A program made the translations under genes and the position numbers. Shown here in pieces: positions 25,055 to 33,302 of a stretch of 60,109 nt of DNA (position 1 is its first letter; every line of letters begins with the position of its first letter). Origin of the DNA: Streptomyces flaveus (GTDB taxonomy: Bacteria > Actinomycetota > Actinomycetes > Streptomycetales > Streptomycetaceae); contig NZ_BMPQ01000038.1 of the NCBI RefSeq assembly GCF_014647675.1, positions 20,679 through 80,787 of the forward strand, read 5' to 3'. The notes below the pieces were generated by a model. The model made no database searches. It was given only the letters and a program-made list of their open reading frames with translations, and was not told where the DNA came from.

Positions 25055-25333
25055 TCAGATGTCGTAGTCCTGGTCGAGACGGTCCTGCTCCTCCTGCTGG
25101 GCCCGGCGCGTCGGGTCCTGCCCCTGGCGGCCGCGCTGCTGCTCCTGACGGCGGCGCTGGGCGTCCTCGTGCTGGGCCCGCTCTCGTTCCTCCGGGGTCA
25201 TCCGGCTACGACGCTCGCGCTCTTCCGGTGTCAGCCGGGAGCGTTCGCTCTCGTCCCGGCCTTCGCTCGTCTTTTTCTTCGCGCTCCGCTGAAGCTGCTC
25301 GGCCTTGTCCTGGAACTCGTCCTTCATGCCCAT
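25055..25333 (-). CDS. small, highly charged, helical hypothetical protein
   Basis: A 92-residue hydrophilic protein starting MGMKDEFQDKAEQLQRSAKKK. The middle contains the near-repeat LTPEERERR / MTPEERERA, and the rest is rich in Glu, Arg and Gln, so it should be a long helix or coiled coil. The ATG at 25333 has GGGAG at good spacing; a GTG at 25342 does not. Acidic ending DRLDQDYDI. The composition resembles small stress-type (CsbD-like) proteins, but I do not recognise a family. Confidence 0.65.
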   Translation of the reverse strand: MGMKDEFQDKAEQLQRSAKKKTSEGRDESERSRLTPEERERRSRMTPEERERAQHEDAQRRRQEQQRGRQGQDPTRRAQQEEQDRLDQDYDI

Positions 25334-25412
25334 GAGATTCACTCCCTGGTGGGTGTGGGGATGGGGCCGGAACCAGATTTACATGGCCTGACAAAGCGCG
25401 CATTTCGGTCAG

Positions 25413-26306
25413 TTACGTTCGGTTACGCACCGCGCCGCGCGCCTCTTCATCAGCCGCCCCACCCGCGCCGACAAGCCCCGTACGGACCCGCCCGAGGCGC
25501 GGCTCGAACCGCTGCATCTCCCGCCGCCCCACCGTCGCGACGATCCCCGGCAGATACCCGCGTACACCCTGCACACCGCGCAGCCACCACTGCCCGTACA
25601 CATGACTCGACCGCCGCTCGATCCCGGCCACGATCCGGTCGACGGCGGGCCCCAGCGGATACGTCTTCCCGGCCGGCCACGGCATCCGCTGCCTCAACTC
25701 CCGCATGACGTCGTCCTGATCGGCCCCGCGCACCATGTCGGTGTCGGTCCACGACAGATAACCGACCCCGACGCGTACGCCCTTGTGGCCGACCTCGGTG
25801 CGCAGGCTGTGCGCGTACGCCTCCACGCCCGCCTTGGACGCGCAGTACGCCGTCATCATCGGCGCGGGCGTGAGCGCGGCGAGCGAGGCGATCTGCAGCA
25901 GATAGCCGCGGCTCGCGAGCAGGGCGGGCAGGAAGGCGCGGGCGGTCACCGCCGAGCCGATGAGGTTGACCTCGATGACGCGGCGCCAGGCCTCGGGGTC
26001 GGAGCCCGCGAAGGTCCCGCCGTTCGCGACGCCCGCGTTGGCGACGACGATGTCGACCTTCCCGAACCGCTCCTCGACCTCGGCCGCGACCCGGACCATC
26101 GCCTCGTGGTCGGTGACGTCGGCGTACCAGTGACCGCCCTCGGTGTGCAGCCGCCCGGCGACCCGCTTCAGCTCCTCCGGCTCCAGACCGACCAGCGCGA
26201 CCTTCGCGCCGCGCGCGGAGAGCTTGCGGGCGAGGAGTTCACCGACGCCGCGCGCCGCTCCGGTGACGACGGCGACCTGCCCTTCCAGGCTTGTCCCGCT
26301 CCTCAT
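25413..26306 (-). CDS. SDR family oxidoreductase of the BVMO operon
   Basis: A 297-residue short-chain dehydrogenase with TGAARGVGE cofactor loop, NAG, Ser in IASLAAL and catalytic YCASKAG. The extra C-terminal ~50 residues are longer than classical SDRs. The ATG overlaps the stop of the preceding hydrolase gene (ATGA), so it is the third gene of a monooxygenase-hydrolase-SDR operon. Together they could oxidise an alcohol to a ketone, convert it to an ester and hydrolyse the ester; that pathway is inference. Confidence 0.9.
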   Translation of the reverse strand: MRSGTSLEGQVAVVTGAARGVGELLARKLSARGAKVALVGLEPEELKRVAGRLHTEGGHWYADVTDHEAMVRVAAEVEERFGKVDIVVANAGVANGGTFAGSDPEAWRRVIEVNLIGSAVTARAFLPALLASRGYLLQIASLAALTPAPMMTAYCASKAGVEAYAHSLRTEVGHKGVRVGVGYLSWTDTDMVRGADQDDVMRELRQRMPWPAGKTYPLGPAVDRIVAGIERRSSHVYGQWWLRGVQGVRGYLPGIVATVGRREMQRFEPRLGRVRTGLVGAGGAADEEARGAVRNRT

Positions 26307-27226
26307 GCGCCTTCCTTCAGCCCGGCCCCCACATAGGCGGACGCGAGTTCCCGGATCCGCCCACTGACCAGCTCGGGCGCCTCGATGGGCGTCATGTGCC
26401 CGATCCCGGGCAGCTCGGTGAGGCCGGCACAGTCGGGCAGCGCGGCGGCCAGTTCGCGTGCGTGGACCGCGGGGGTCATCCGGTCTGCCGTGCCCACGAT
26501 CACGGCCGTCGGCATGGTCAACTCCCGTACGGCATGGTCGAGTTCGAGTGCGTCCAGTACGTGCGACCAGGCGTACCGCACCTGGCGCGGACACGCGTGC
26601 ACGATGCGCGCGCATGCGTCGACCATCTCCGGGGCCGAACCGGGGCCCATCGTCGCGTACTTGAGGATCCGCCGGGCGATCGGCGTGACCGGCCCCATCG
26701 GCGCCCGCGCCCCCAGGATGCGCCGGGTGAGCCAGAGCCGCAGCCGTCCGGCCCGCAGCGGCACCACCAGCGACTCGGCGACCAGCCGCGAACTGCCCGT
26801 ACTGCACAGCAGCACGGCCGCCGCATGCTCCCTCAACCGCTCCCGTCCAGAGGCGGCGATCACCGTCATCCCGCCCATGGAGTGCCCCACCACCACAGCC
26901 TTCTCGCCCGACTCGAGGGTGGCCGCGAGCACGGCCTCCAGGTCGTCGGCGAGCGCGTCCGCGGTGCAGGTGGTGTGCGCGGGACTGCGGCCGTGCCCGC
27001 GCTGGTCGTACGCGATGACCTTGTGGTCGGCGGCGAGATCCCGTATCTGCGCCGCCCAGTAGGCGGTCGAGCAGGTCCAGCCGTGCGCGAGCACGACCGC
27101 GGGGGCGTTTTCGGGCCCGTGCACCTCCACGTGCAGCCGCGCGCCGTCGGCGGAGACCGCGGTCAACTCCCTTACGGGCGCGGGCGGGGAGTAGGGACCA
27201 CTCTTCACATGCGTCAGTCGGCTCAC
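26303..27226 (-). CDS. alpha/beta hydrolase of the BVMO operon
   Basis: A 307-residue alpha/beta-fold hydrolase. Oxyanion segment HGWTCST, nucleophile elbow GHSMGG (Ser), acid in VGTADRMTP and His in GIGHMTPIEAP complete the triad. GTG 27226 overlaps the BVMO stop as GTGA. Beside a Baeyer-Villiger monooxygenase it is well placed to hydrolyse the ester product. No signal peptide, so cytoplasmic. Confidence 0.9.
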   Translation of the reverse strand: MSRLTHVKSGPYSPPAPVRELTAVSADGARLHVEVHGPENAPAVVLAHGWTCSTAYWAAQIRDLAADHKVIAYDQRGHGRSPAHTTCTADALADDLEAVLAATLESGEKAVVVGHSMGGMTVIAASGRERLREHAAAVLLCSTGSSRLVAESLVVPLRAGRLRLWLTRRILGARAPMGPVTPIARRILKYATMGPGSAPEMVDACARIVHACPRQVRYAWSHVLDALELDHAVRELTMPTAVIVGTADRMTPAVHARELAAALPDCAGLTELPGIGHMTPIEAPELVSGRIRELASAYVGAGLKEGA

Positions 27227-28767
27227 GCGCCGGCCTCCACCTTCTGCTCGCCTTGGATGTCGTCGGTACGTTGCCGGGGTTCCCGGAGGACTTCGTACTC
27301 CGCGAGGTCGACGCGTCGTGTCGCGCTGCGGAACTCCGTCGTCGTACCGGGCCAGATGGTCGTGTTGCGGCCGTTCGCGTCGAGGTACCAGCTGGTGCAG
27401 CCGCCCGTGCTCCACACCGTGCGCCGCATGCGCTGCTGAACCCTGTCGTTCCAGGCGCTGACGGCGCTCGGGCGGGCGTCGAGGGCGGCCCGTCCACCAA
27501 GGACGTCCAACTGCCGCAGGTAGTCGGCCATGTAGTTCAGCTGGGACTCGATCATCAGGATCATGGAGTTGTTCCCGAGGCCCGTGTTCGGGCCGATGAT
27601 CGACATCCAGTTGGGGAACCCGGCCGCACTCGCACCACGCAGCGACTTCATGCCGGTCGCCCACGCCTCGGCGAGGGTGCGGCCGTCCGCGCCCACGACG
27701 CGCTCGGCGATCGGCAGGTCGGTGACGTGGAAGCCCGTACCGAAGACGATCGCGTCGGCCTCGGTGCGGCTGCCGTCGGCGGCGATGACGGTGCTGCCCC
27801 GGATCTCCGTGAGCCCGGAGGCGACGACGTCCACATTGGGCCTGGCGAGCGCCGGATAGTAGTCGCTGGACAGCAGGATGCGCTTGCAGCCGATGCGGTA
27901 GTCCGGAGTCAACTTGGCCCGCAGCACCGGGTCCTTGATGGCGCGGGCCATGTTCAGCCGGGCGAACCGCTCGACCAGGCCCAGCTCGCCCGGATGCTTG
28001 GTGAACGCCTGGACCTGCAACTCCCGGATGCCCCACAGGAGTCCACGCCGGGCCTGCGCGGTGAAGGGCAACTGCCGGTGCAGCAGACGCTCGACACCGC
28101 TGATCGCCCGGTCGACGCGCGGCAGCACCCACGGCGGAGTGCGCTGGAAGAGGGTGAGCCGGGAAACCCGGGGCTGGATCGCGGGCACGATCTGGGCTGC
28201 GGAGGCGCCCGTACCGACGAATGCGACCCGCTTGCCGCGCAGGTCGTAGTCATGGTCCCAGCGAGCCGAGTGGAAGACCGCGCCAGGGAAGGTGTCGAGC
28301 CCGGGGATGTCCGGGATTCGGGGCTCGGAGAGCGGCCCGGTGGCGGAGACGACGACATCGGCGGTGAGGTTGCCGCTACTGGTCTCGATCTCCCAGCGCA
28401 GCCGCTCGCCGTCCCAAGTCATCCTCTTCACTTCGGAGTTGAAGCGGAGGTGGGGGCGAATACGGAAGACATCCGTCACATGCTCAAGGTACGCGCGGAT
28501 GTGCTCCTGCCCCGAGAAGGTGCGCGGCCAGTCGGGATTGGGGGCGAAGGAGAACGAGTAGAGGTGGGACGGTACGTCGCAGGCGCAGCCCGGATAGTTG
28601 TTGTCCCGCCAGGTGCCGCCGACGCTGCCGGCCCGTTCGAGCACGACGAAGTCGGTGATCCCTTCCCGCCGCAGCCGCACGGCGGCCCCGAGCCCGCCGA
28701 ACCCGGACCCGACCACCGCCACGCGCACATGCCGCACGTCCGCGTCCGCACCCTCGCGCTCGGTCAT
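27223..28767 (-). CDS. type I Baeyer-Villiger flavin monooxygenase
   Basis: A 514-residue FAD/NADPH enzyme. The first dinucleotide motif is GSGFGGLG near residue 20 and the second is GTGASAAQ near 195. Between them FPGAVFHSARWDH fits the type I BVMO fingerprint FxGxxxHxxxW(P/D). Such enzymes insert oxygen next to a ketone to give an ester or lactone; some act on steroids or cyclic ketones. First gene of a three-gene overlapping operon and divergent from a MerR regulator 160 bases away. Confidence 0.93.
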   Translation of the reverse strand: MTEREGADADVRHVRVAVVGSGFGGLGAAVRLRREGITDFVVLERAGSVGGTWRDNNYPGCACDVPSHLYSFSFAPNPDWPRTFSGQEHIRAYLEHVTDVFRIRPHLRFNSEVKRMTWDGERLRWEIETSSGNLTADVVVSATGPLSEPRIPDIPGLDTFPGAVFHSARWDHDYDLRGKRVAFVGTGASAAQIVPAIQPRVSRLTLFQRTPPWVLPRVDRAISGVERLLHRQLPFTAQARRGLLWGIRELQVQAFTKHPGELGLVERFARLNMARAIKDPVLRAKLTPDYRIGCKRILLSSDYYPALARPNVDVVASGLTEIRGSTVIAADGSRTEADAIVFGTGFHVTDLPIAERVVGADGRTLAEAWATGMKSLRGASAAGFPNWMSIIGPNTGLGNNSMILMIESQLNYMADYLRQLDVLGGRAALDARPSAVSAWNDRVQQRMRRTVWSTGGCTSWYLDANGRNTTIWPGTTTEFRSATRRVDLAEYEVLREPRQRTDDIQGEQKVEAGA

Positions 28768-28927
28768 CCCGATGCCTCCCTGCCTGGCCCAGCTCTGCCG
28801 TGCCGTGCCGCCTCAGTGCGACCATGCCAGTGAACACTGGCGCAATGGGGAGAGTAGGGGAACGGCGCATTCCTGGATAGAGGGCAGGCCCCAAGAAGTT
28901 ACCGGCGGTACAACATAGGCTGCTCGT

Positions 28928-29638
28928 GTGGCTGAGGCATCGGGAGAGCGGGAATCGGGGAAACGGGAGCCCGGCGAGCGGGAGGCGGGAAAGCGCGAGT
29001 ACCGCATGGAGGAGCTGGCCGAGGAGGCCGGCATCACGGTGCGCACCCTGCGCTTCTACCGCGAGCGCAAGCTGCTTCCGCCGCCCCGCCGCGAGGGCCG
29101 TATCGCCTGGTACGACGACGATCACCTGGCCCGCCTGCGCACGATCTCGGCACTCCTGGAACGCGGCCACACCCTCAGCGGCATCGCCGAACTGGCCGAG
29201 GCCTTCGACCACGGCCGCGACGTCGGCGAACTGCTCGGCCTGGGCGCCCCCACCGAGGAGGTCCCGGTCCGCCTCTCCCCCGAGGAACTGGCCGACGCCT
29301 TCGGCGACCAGGCCACCTCCGAGAACCTCGCCGCCGCCCTCGACCTCGGCTACCTCGCCACGGACGGCACCGACCTCGTCCACATCAGCCGCCGCCTGCT
29401 GGACGTCTCGGCGGCCCTGGTCCGCGAGGGCATCCCCCTCGCGGAGGTCCTACGGACCGGCCGCCGCGTACGCGAACACGCGGACGCCCTGGCCGAGTTG
29501 TTCACCGACCTCGCCATCGCCCGCGGCGCCTCCCCGGAGGACCTCGAGCGCTTGCGCCCGCTCGCGAAGAGCGTGGTGGAGGCGGAGTTGTCGATGGCGC
29601 TGGACCGGCGGGTGCGGGACGCCGGGAAGCGGGCCTGA
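28928..29638 (+). CDS. MerR family regulator divergent from the BVMO operon
   Basis: A 236-residue MerR-type regulator. After a charged ~25-residue leader (ESGKREPGEREAGKREY) comes the DNA-binding domain (~26-95: MEELAEEAGITVRTLRFYRERKLLPPPRR) and a ~140-residue helical effector domain without a metal-binding cysteine pattern. The GTG start lacks a clear ribosome site, so the message may be leaderless. Divergent placement suggests it regulates the BVMO-hydrolase-SDR operon. The dispersed repeat begins at its stop. Confidence 0.9.
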   Translation: MAEASGERESGKREPGEREAGKREYRMEELAEEAGITVRTLRFYRERKLLPPPRREGRIAWYDDDHLARLRTISALLERGHTLSGIAELAEAFDHGRDVGELLGLGAPTEEVPVRLSPEELADAFGDQATSENLAAALDLGYLATDGTDLVHISRRLLDVSAALVREGIPLAEVLRTGRRVREHADALAELFTDLAIARGASPEDLERLRPLAKSVVEAELSMALDRRVRDAGKRA

Positions 29639-29745
29639 GCGCTCCGCTGGAAGTGCAGTGATGAGGCTGCGGGCCGGTGGGGGCTGGTCGCGCAGTTCCC
29701 CGCGCCCCTAAGAGGCCTGCGGCCTCCTTAGGGGCGCGCGGTCCG
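29636..29745 (+). repeat. dispersed stop-codon-linked repeat, copy 2
   Basis: TGAGCGCTCCGCTGGAAGTG starts at the merR stop, followed by the GGCTGGTCGCGCAGTTCCCC block and the hairpin, as in copy 1. Confidence 0.75.
29701..29738. terminator. hairpin terminator between merR and exonuclease III
   Basis: CGCGCCCCTAAG (29701-29712) pairs with CTTAGGGGCGCG (29727-29738), and AGGCC/GGCCT pair inside. Confidence 0.85.
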
Positions 29746-29766
29746 CACCGGACTTCTCAAGACGGC

Positions 29767-30570
29767 TCAGAGGCTGTAGAGGACGGTCACGGGCGCGTGG
29801 TCCGACCACCGCTCCGCATGCGTGGCCGCCCGCTCCACGTACCCCTTCACGGCCTTGGCCGCGAGCCCCGGCGTCGAGACGTGGAGATCAATGCGCCAAC
29901 CGGCATCCCGATCAAAAGCCCGCCCACGGTAGGACCACCACGTGTACGGCCCCTCGACATCCGGATGCAGAGCCCGTACGACATCGACGTACCCGCCCTC
30001 CGCCTCGCCGAAGACCGCCGTGAGCCACTCGCGCTCCTCCGGCAGGAACCCCGAGTTCTTCCTGTTGCCGCGCCAGTTCTTGAGGTCGGCCTCCTGGTGG
30101 GCGATGTTCCAGTCACCGCAGACGACGACCTCGCGACCGTCGGCGGCGGCTCGCTCCCTGAGCGCCTTCAGGTAGGCGAGGAACTCCCCCATGAACCGGA
30201 CCTTCTCGTCCTGCCGCACGGTCCCGACCTCACCGGACGGCAGGTAGAGGGAGGCGACCGTGACCCCGGGCAGATCGACCTCCACGTACCGCCCACTGCC
30301 GTCGAACTCGGCGGACCCGAAGCCGACTTGGATACGGTCGGGCTCCCGCCGCGTATAGACGGACACCCCCGCACGCCCCTTGGCGGCGGCGGGCGCGTGC
30401 ACGACATGCCACCCGTCGGGCTGTCGAATCCCCTCGGGCAACTGCGGCGGCTCGGCCCGCACTTCCTGCAGACACAGCACATCGGCGGAGGTGCCCGCGA
30501 GCCACTCCACAAAGCCCTTCTTGGCAGCGGCCCGAAGCCCGTTCACATTCACAGAGGTCACAGTGAGCAC
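29767..30570 (-). CDS. xthA: exodeoxyribonuclease III (XthA)
   Basis: A 267-residue AP endonuclease / 3'-5' exonuclease for base-excision repair. Metal and catalytic residues are visible: Asn in SVNVNGLR, Glu in CLQEVRAE, Asp and Asn in CGDWNIAH, and Asp-His in RWSDHAPV. The GTG at 30570 gives the usual MLTVTSVNVNGLR start; an ATG at 30591 is also in frame. TATGGT just upstream could be the -10 of a leaderless message. Confidence 0.94.
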   Translation of the reverse strand: MLTVTSVNVNGLRAAAKKGFVEWLAGTSADVLCLQEVRAEPPQLPEGIRQPDGWHVVHAPAAAKGRAGVSVYTRREPDRIQVGFGSAEFDGSGRYVEVDLPGVTVASLYLPSGEVGTVRQDEKVRFMGEFLAYLKALRERAAADGREVVVCGDWNIAHQEADLKNWRGNRKNSGFLPEEREWLTAVFGEAEGGYVDVVRALHPDVEGPYTWWSYRGRAFDRDAGWRIDLHVSTPGLAAKAVKGYVERAATHAERWSDHAPVTVLYSL

Positions 30571-30638
30571 CGGGGCACCATACCGGCCCATGGGAAAATG
30601 GACCGCCCTGCACGGCGCATAGAAGTACGATACTCAGC

Positions 30639-31115
30639 ATGGATATACGCCGCGCCTCCTTCGACCACCCTGACGCCGTCAAGCTGAACGACCAGGTCCA
30701 GGCCGAGTACGCCGCGCGCTACGGGGACGAGGGTGACGTCACCCCGCTCGACCCGTCGATGTTCGAGCCGCCGCTCGGCCTGTATCTCATCGCGTACGAC
30801 GCGCAGGAGCGGCCGGTGGCCACGGGCGGCTGGCGTGCCCAGGACGCGAACGACGAGGGCTACTCGGACGGCGACGCGGAGATCAAGCGCATGTACGTGA
30901 TCGAGGAGGCGCGCGGCAACCGCCTCGCCCGCCGTATCCTCGCGACCCTGGAGGACGACGCCCTCGCGGCCGGCCGTACGCGCATGGTCCTGGAGACGGG
31001 CACGAAGCAGCCGGAGGCGATCGCCCTCTACACGTCCAGTGGCTACAAGCCCTGCGCCAAGTTCGGCCACTACCGCTTCCACGACGCGAGCAGGTGCTTC
31101 GCGAAGCCGCTCTGA
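30639..31115 (+). CDS. GNAT family N-acetyltransferase
   Basis: A 158-residue acetyltransferase. The acetyl-CoA loop is in AEIKRMYVIEEARGNRLARRILATLEDDA (around 85-110) and the C-terminal strand is AIALYTSSGY. TACGAT about 15 bases before the ATG is a good -10 and there is no ribosome site, so translation is probably leaderless. Divergent from xthA. Acceptor substrate unknown. Confidence 0.88.
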   Translation: MDIRRASFDHPDAVKLNDQVQAEYAARYGDEGDVTPLDPSMFEPPLGLYLIAYDAQERPVATGGWRAQDANDEGYSDGDAEIKRMYVIEEARGNRLARRILATLEDDALAAGRTRMVLETGTKQPEAIALYTSSGYKPCAKFGHYRFHDASRCFAKPL

Positions 31116-31148
31116 AGTCCCTGTGAAACACCGGACCTTGATGCGGCG

Positions 31149-31853
31149 TCAGGCGCGCAGAAAGGTCAGTACGGCCAGCACCCTGCGGTGGGTCTCGTCG
31201 GCCGGGGGCAGGTCCAGCTTGGTGAGGATGCCGCTGATGTGCTTGCCGACGGCGGCCTCGGACACCACCAGTTCGCGGGCGATCGCGCCGTTCGACCGGC
31301 CCTGGGCGATCAGCGCCAGGACCTCGCGCTCGCGCGGGGTGAGCCGCTCCAGCGGATCGCGGCGGCGGCGCAGCAGTTGGCGTACGACCTCGGGGTCGAC
31401 GACCGTGCCGCCGTCGGCGACCTCGATCAGCGCGTCCACGAACTCCTCCACCTGCCCGACCCGGTCCTTGAGCAGATAGCCGACGCCCGTTCCGTCGCCG
31501 GAGTCGAGCAGGTCGGCGGCGTAGGTCCGCTGGACGTACTGGCTGAGGACCAGGACGGGCAGCGTGGGTCGCGTCTCGCGCAGTCGTACGGCCGCGTGCA
31601 GGCCTTCGTCCTGGAAACCGGGGGGCATCCGGACGTCCGTCACCACGATGTCCGGCCCGTGCTCGTCGACCGCGGCGAGCAGCGCATCGGCGTCGCCGAC
31701 GGCCGCGACGACCTCGTGCCCGTAGCGGGTGAGCAGGCCGATGAGCCCGTCCCTCAGCAGCACGCTGTCCTCGGCCAGGACTACACGGAGCGAACGGGCC
31801 GATCCATCCGATCGGTCGCCTCGGTCGACTCGGCCAACTCGGTCAGCTCGCAA
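31149..31853 (-). CDS. NarL/LuxR family response regulator
   Basis: Receiver domain (VVLAEDSVLLRDGLIGLL, phospho-Asp in VVTDVRMPP, Lys in YLLKDRV) followed by a LuxR helix-turn-helix (LTPREREVLALIAQGRSNGAIARELVVSEAAVGKHI). The frame has no ATG or GTG near the domain. The best candidate is TTG 31853 with GGAG five bases upstream, giving a 234-residue protein with ~24 extra residues that overlaps the kinase gene by 73 bases. Start confidence is low; the function is clear. Confidence 0.88.
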   Translation of the reverse strand: MRADRVGRVDRGDRSDGSARSLRVVLAEDSVLLRDGLIGLLTRYGHEVVAAVGDADALLAAVDEHGPDIVVTDVRMPPGFQDEGLHAAVRLRETRPTLPVLVLSQYVQRTYAADLLDSGDGTGVGYLLKDRVGQVEEFVDALIEVADGGTVVDPEVVRQLLRRRRDPLERLTPREREVLALIAQGRSNGAIARELVVSEAAVGKHISGILTKLDLPPADETHRRVLAVLTFLRA

Positions 31854-33142
31854 GGGATCTCCACGCGCAACAAGGTCGGTCCGCCGGGTGGGCTGGACAG
31901 GGAAAGTCTGCCATCCAGTACTGACACCCGGTCCGCGAGTCCGGTCAGCCCGCTGCCGTTCCCGGCGTCCGCGCCGCCCCGCCCGTCGTCGCGTACCTCC
32001 AGGAACAGCCGCCCGTCGCGGTGACCGCCGCCGATCTCGGCACGGTGCGCCCCGCTGTGCTTGTCGACGTTGGCGAGGGCCTCGGACACCACGAAGTACG
32101 CGGCTGCCTCGACCGCTTGGGGCAGGCGCCCGGGCAGTTCCAGGCTCAGGTCCACGGGGATTACGCAGCGGTCGGCAGCGTCGGCGACGGCCGCCTGGAG
32201 TCCGTAGTCCGCGAGGACCTGCGGATGGATGCCGTGGATGAGTTCGCGCAGCTCGGCCAGCGCCTTGCCCGCCTCGTCGTGTGCCTTGGCGAGCTGGTCG
32301 GCGAGCGGGCCCGGCGGGGCGTCCAGGCGAGCCAGGCCGAGAGTTATCGTCAGGGCCACCAGGCGCTGTTGCGCCCCGTCGTGCAGATCGCGCTCTATAC
32401 GCCGCCGCTCCGCCTCGAAGGCGTCCACCAACCGGACGCGGGAACGCGCCAGTTCGACGACCCGCACGCTCAAGTCGCCCTCGCGGGAAGCGACCAGCAG
32501 ACGCGTCAGCGCGGCCCGCGCGCCCGCCGCGACCCCGAGAACGTAGGCGCACAGGCCCATCAGGACGAGCCCGAGGACGGCGATGCCGAAGGCGGCCGGC
32601 CAGCTGGTGACCGTCCACTGTTTGAGCACCTTCGCCTCATGGCCGTCGCCGACCGTCGCCATCAGCAGCGGAGTTGCTGTCATGGACGCCGGGAACAGCA
32701 GTGCGAGGGTGAGCACCAGGACGTCCACCGGCCACAGCAGGCCCGCGAACAGGAGCGCGTACCCGAGTTCCCGCCAGGTCGTCCGCTCCCGCAGCCGCGT
32801 CGTCAGCCAGGGCCACAGGCCGGGCGCGGCGGGCACCCGGTGCTGGTCGGGCGCCGGCTCCAGGTCGACCAGACGCAGCCTGAGCCGCTCGACGCGGGCC
32901 ACCGGCAGACCGGCCAGGGCCGTGCCGACCAGCAGTGGCAGCCCCACCAGGACGACGGCGAGGACCCCGCCGACCGCCGCCAGGGTCACGATCGCCACCA
33001 GGGTGGCAACGCCGGTCACGGCACCGGTGACCAGGTAGGCGATTGAGCGCCACGGCCATGCCGACAGCAGGTAGCCGGGCCTGGTCATGGCCTGCCACAC
33101 GTTGCGGGGCTGCGCGGGGATCGCTGGATGCATGGGGATCAC
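31781..33142 (-). CDS. two-component sensor histidine kinase
   Basis: A 453-residue membrane kinase. Two groups of hydrophobic helices (~30-75 and ~125-210) form a DUF4153-like or sensor region. The HisKA_3 helix ERRRIERDLHDGAQQRLVAL carries the phospho-His, and the ATPase domain ends with DDGRGGADAGNGSGLTGLADRV. Starts at GTG 33142 or ATG 33133. Pairs with the LuxR regulator on the same strand and is divergent from an FtsX-type permease, a common target of such systems. Confidence 0.92.
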   Translation of the reverse strand: MIPMHPAIPAQPRNVWQAMTRPGYLLSAWPWRSIAYLVTGAVTGVATLVAIVTLAAVGGVLAVVLVGLPLLVGTALAGLPVARVERLRLRLVDLEPAPDQHRVPAAPGLWPWLTTRLRERTTWRELGYALLFAGLLWPVDVLVLTLALLFPASMTATPLLMATVGDGHEAKVLKQWTVTSWPAAFGIAVLGLVLMGLCAYVLGVAAGARAALTRLLVASREGDLSVRVVELARSRVRLVDAFEAERRRIERDLHDGAQQRLVALTITLGLARLDAPPGPLADQLAKAHDEAGKALAELRELIHGIHPQVLADYGLQAAVADAADRCVIPVDLSLELPGRLPQAVEAAAYFVVSEALANVDKHSGAHRAEIGGGHRDGRLFLEVRDDGRGGADAGNGSGLTGLADRVSVLDGRLSLSSPPGGPTLLRVEIPCELTELAESTEATDRMDRPVRSV

Positions 33143-33302
33143 CGTATGAGCGGCGTACGTGGCTGTGCCATCGGTCCAGGGGGTGGATCGGGGGTAGGCC
33201 TGGCCCTACCCCAGGTCTCGGCTCTGCCGCACTGCGCCTTTGTGCCCCCGCACGGTTTCGTGAAGCCGTCACAATCCCGAATCGCCAGATCGAGGCCATG
33301 CT

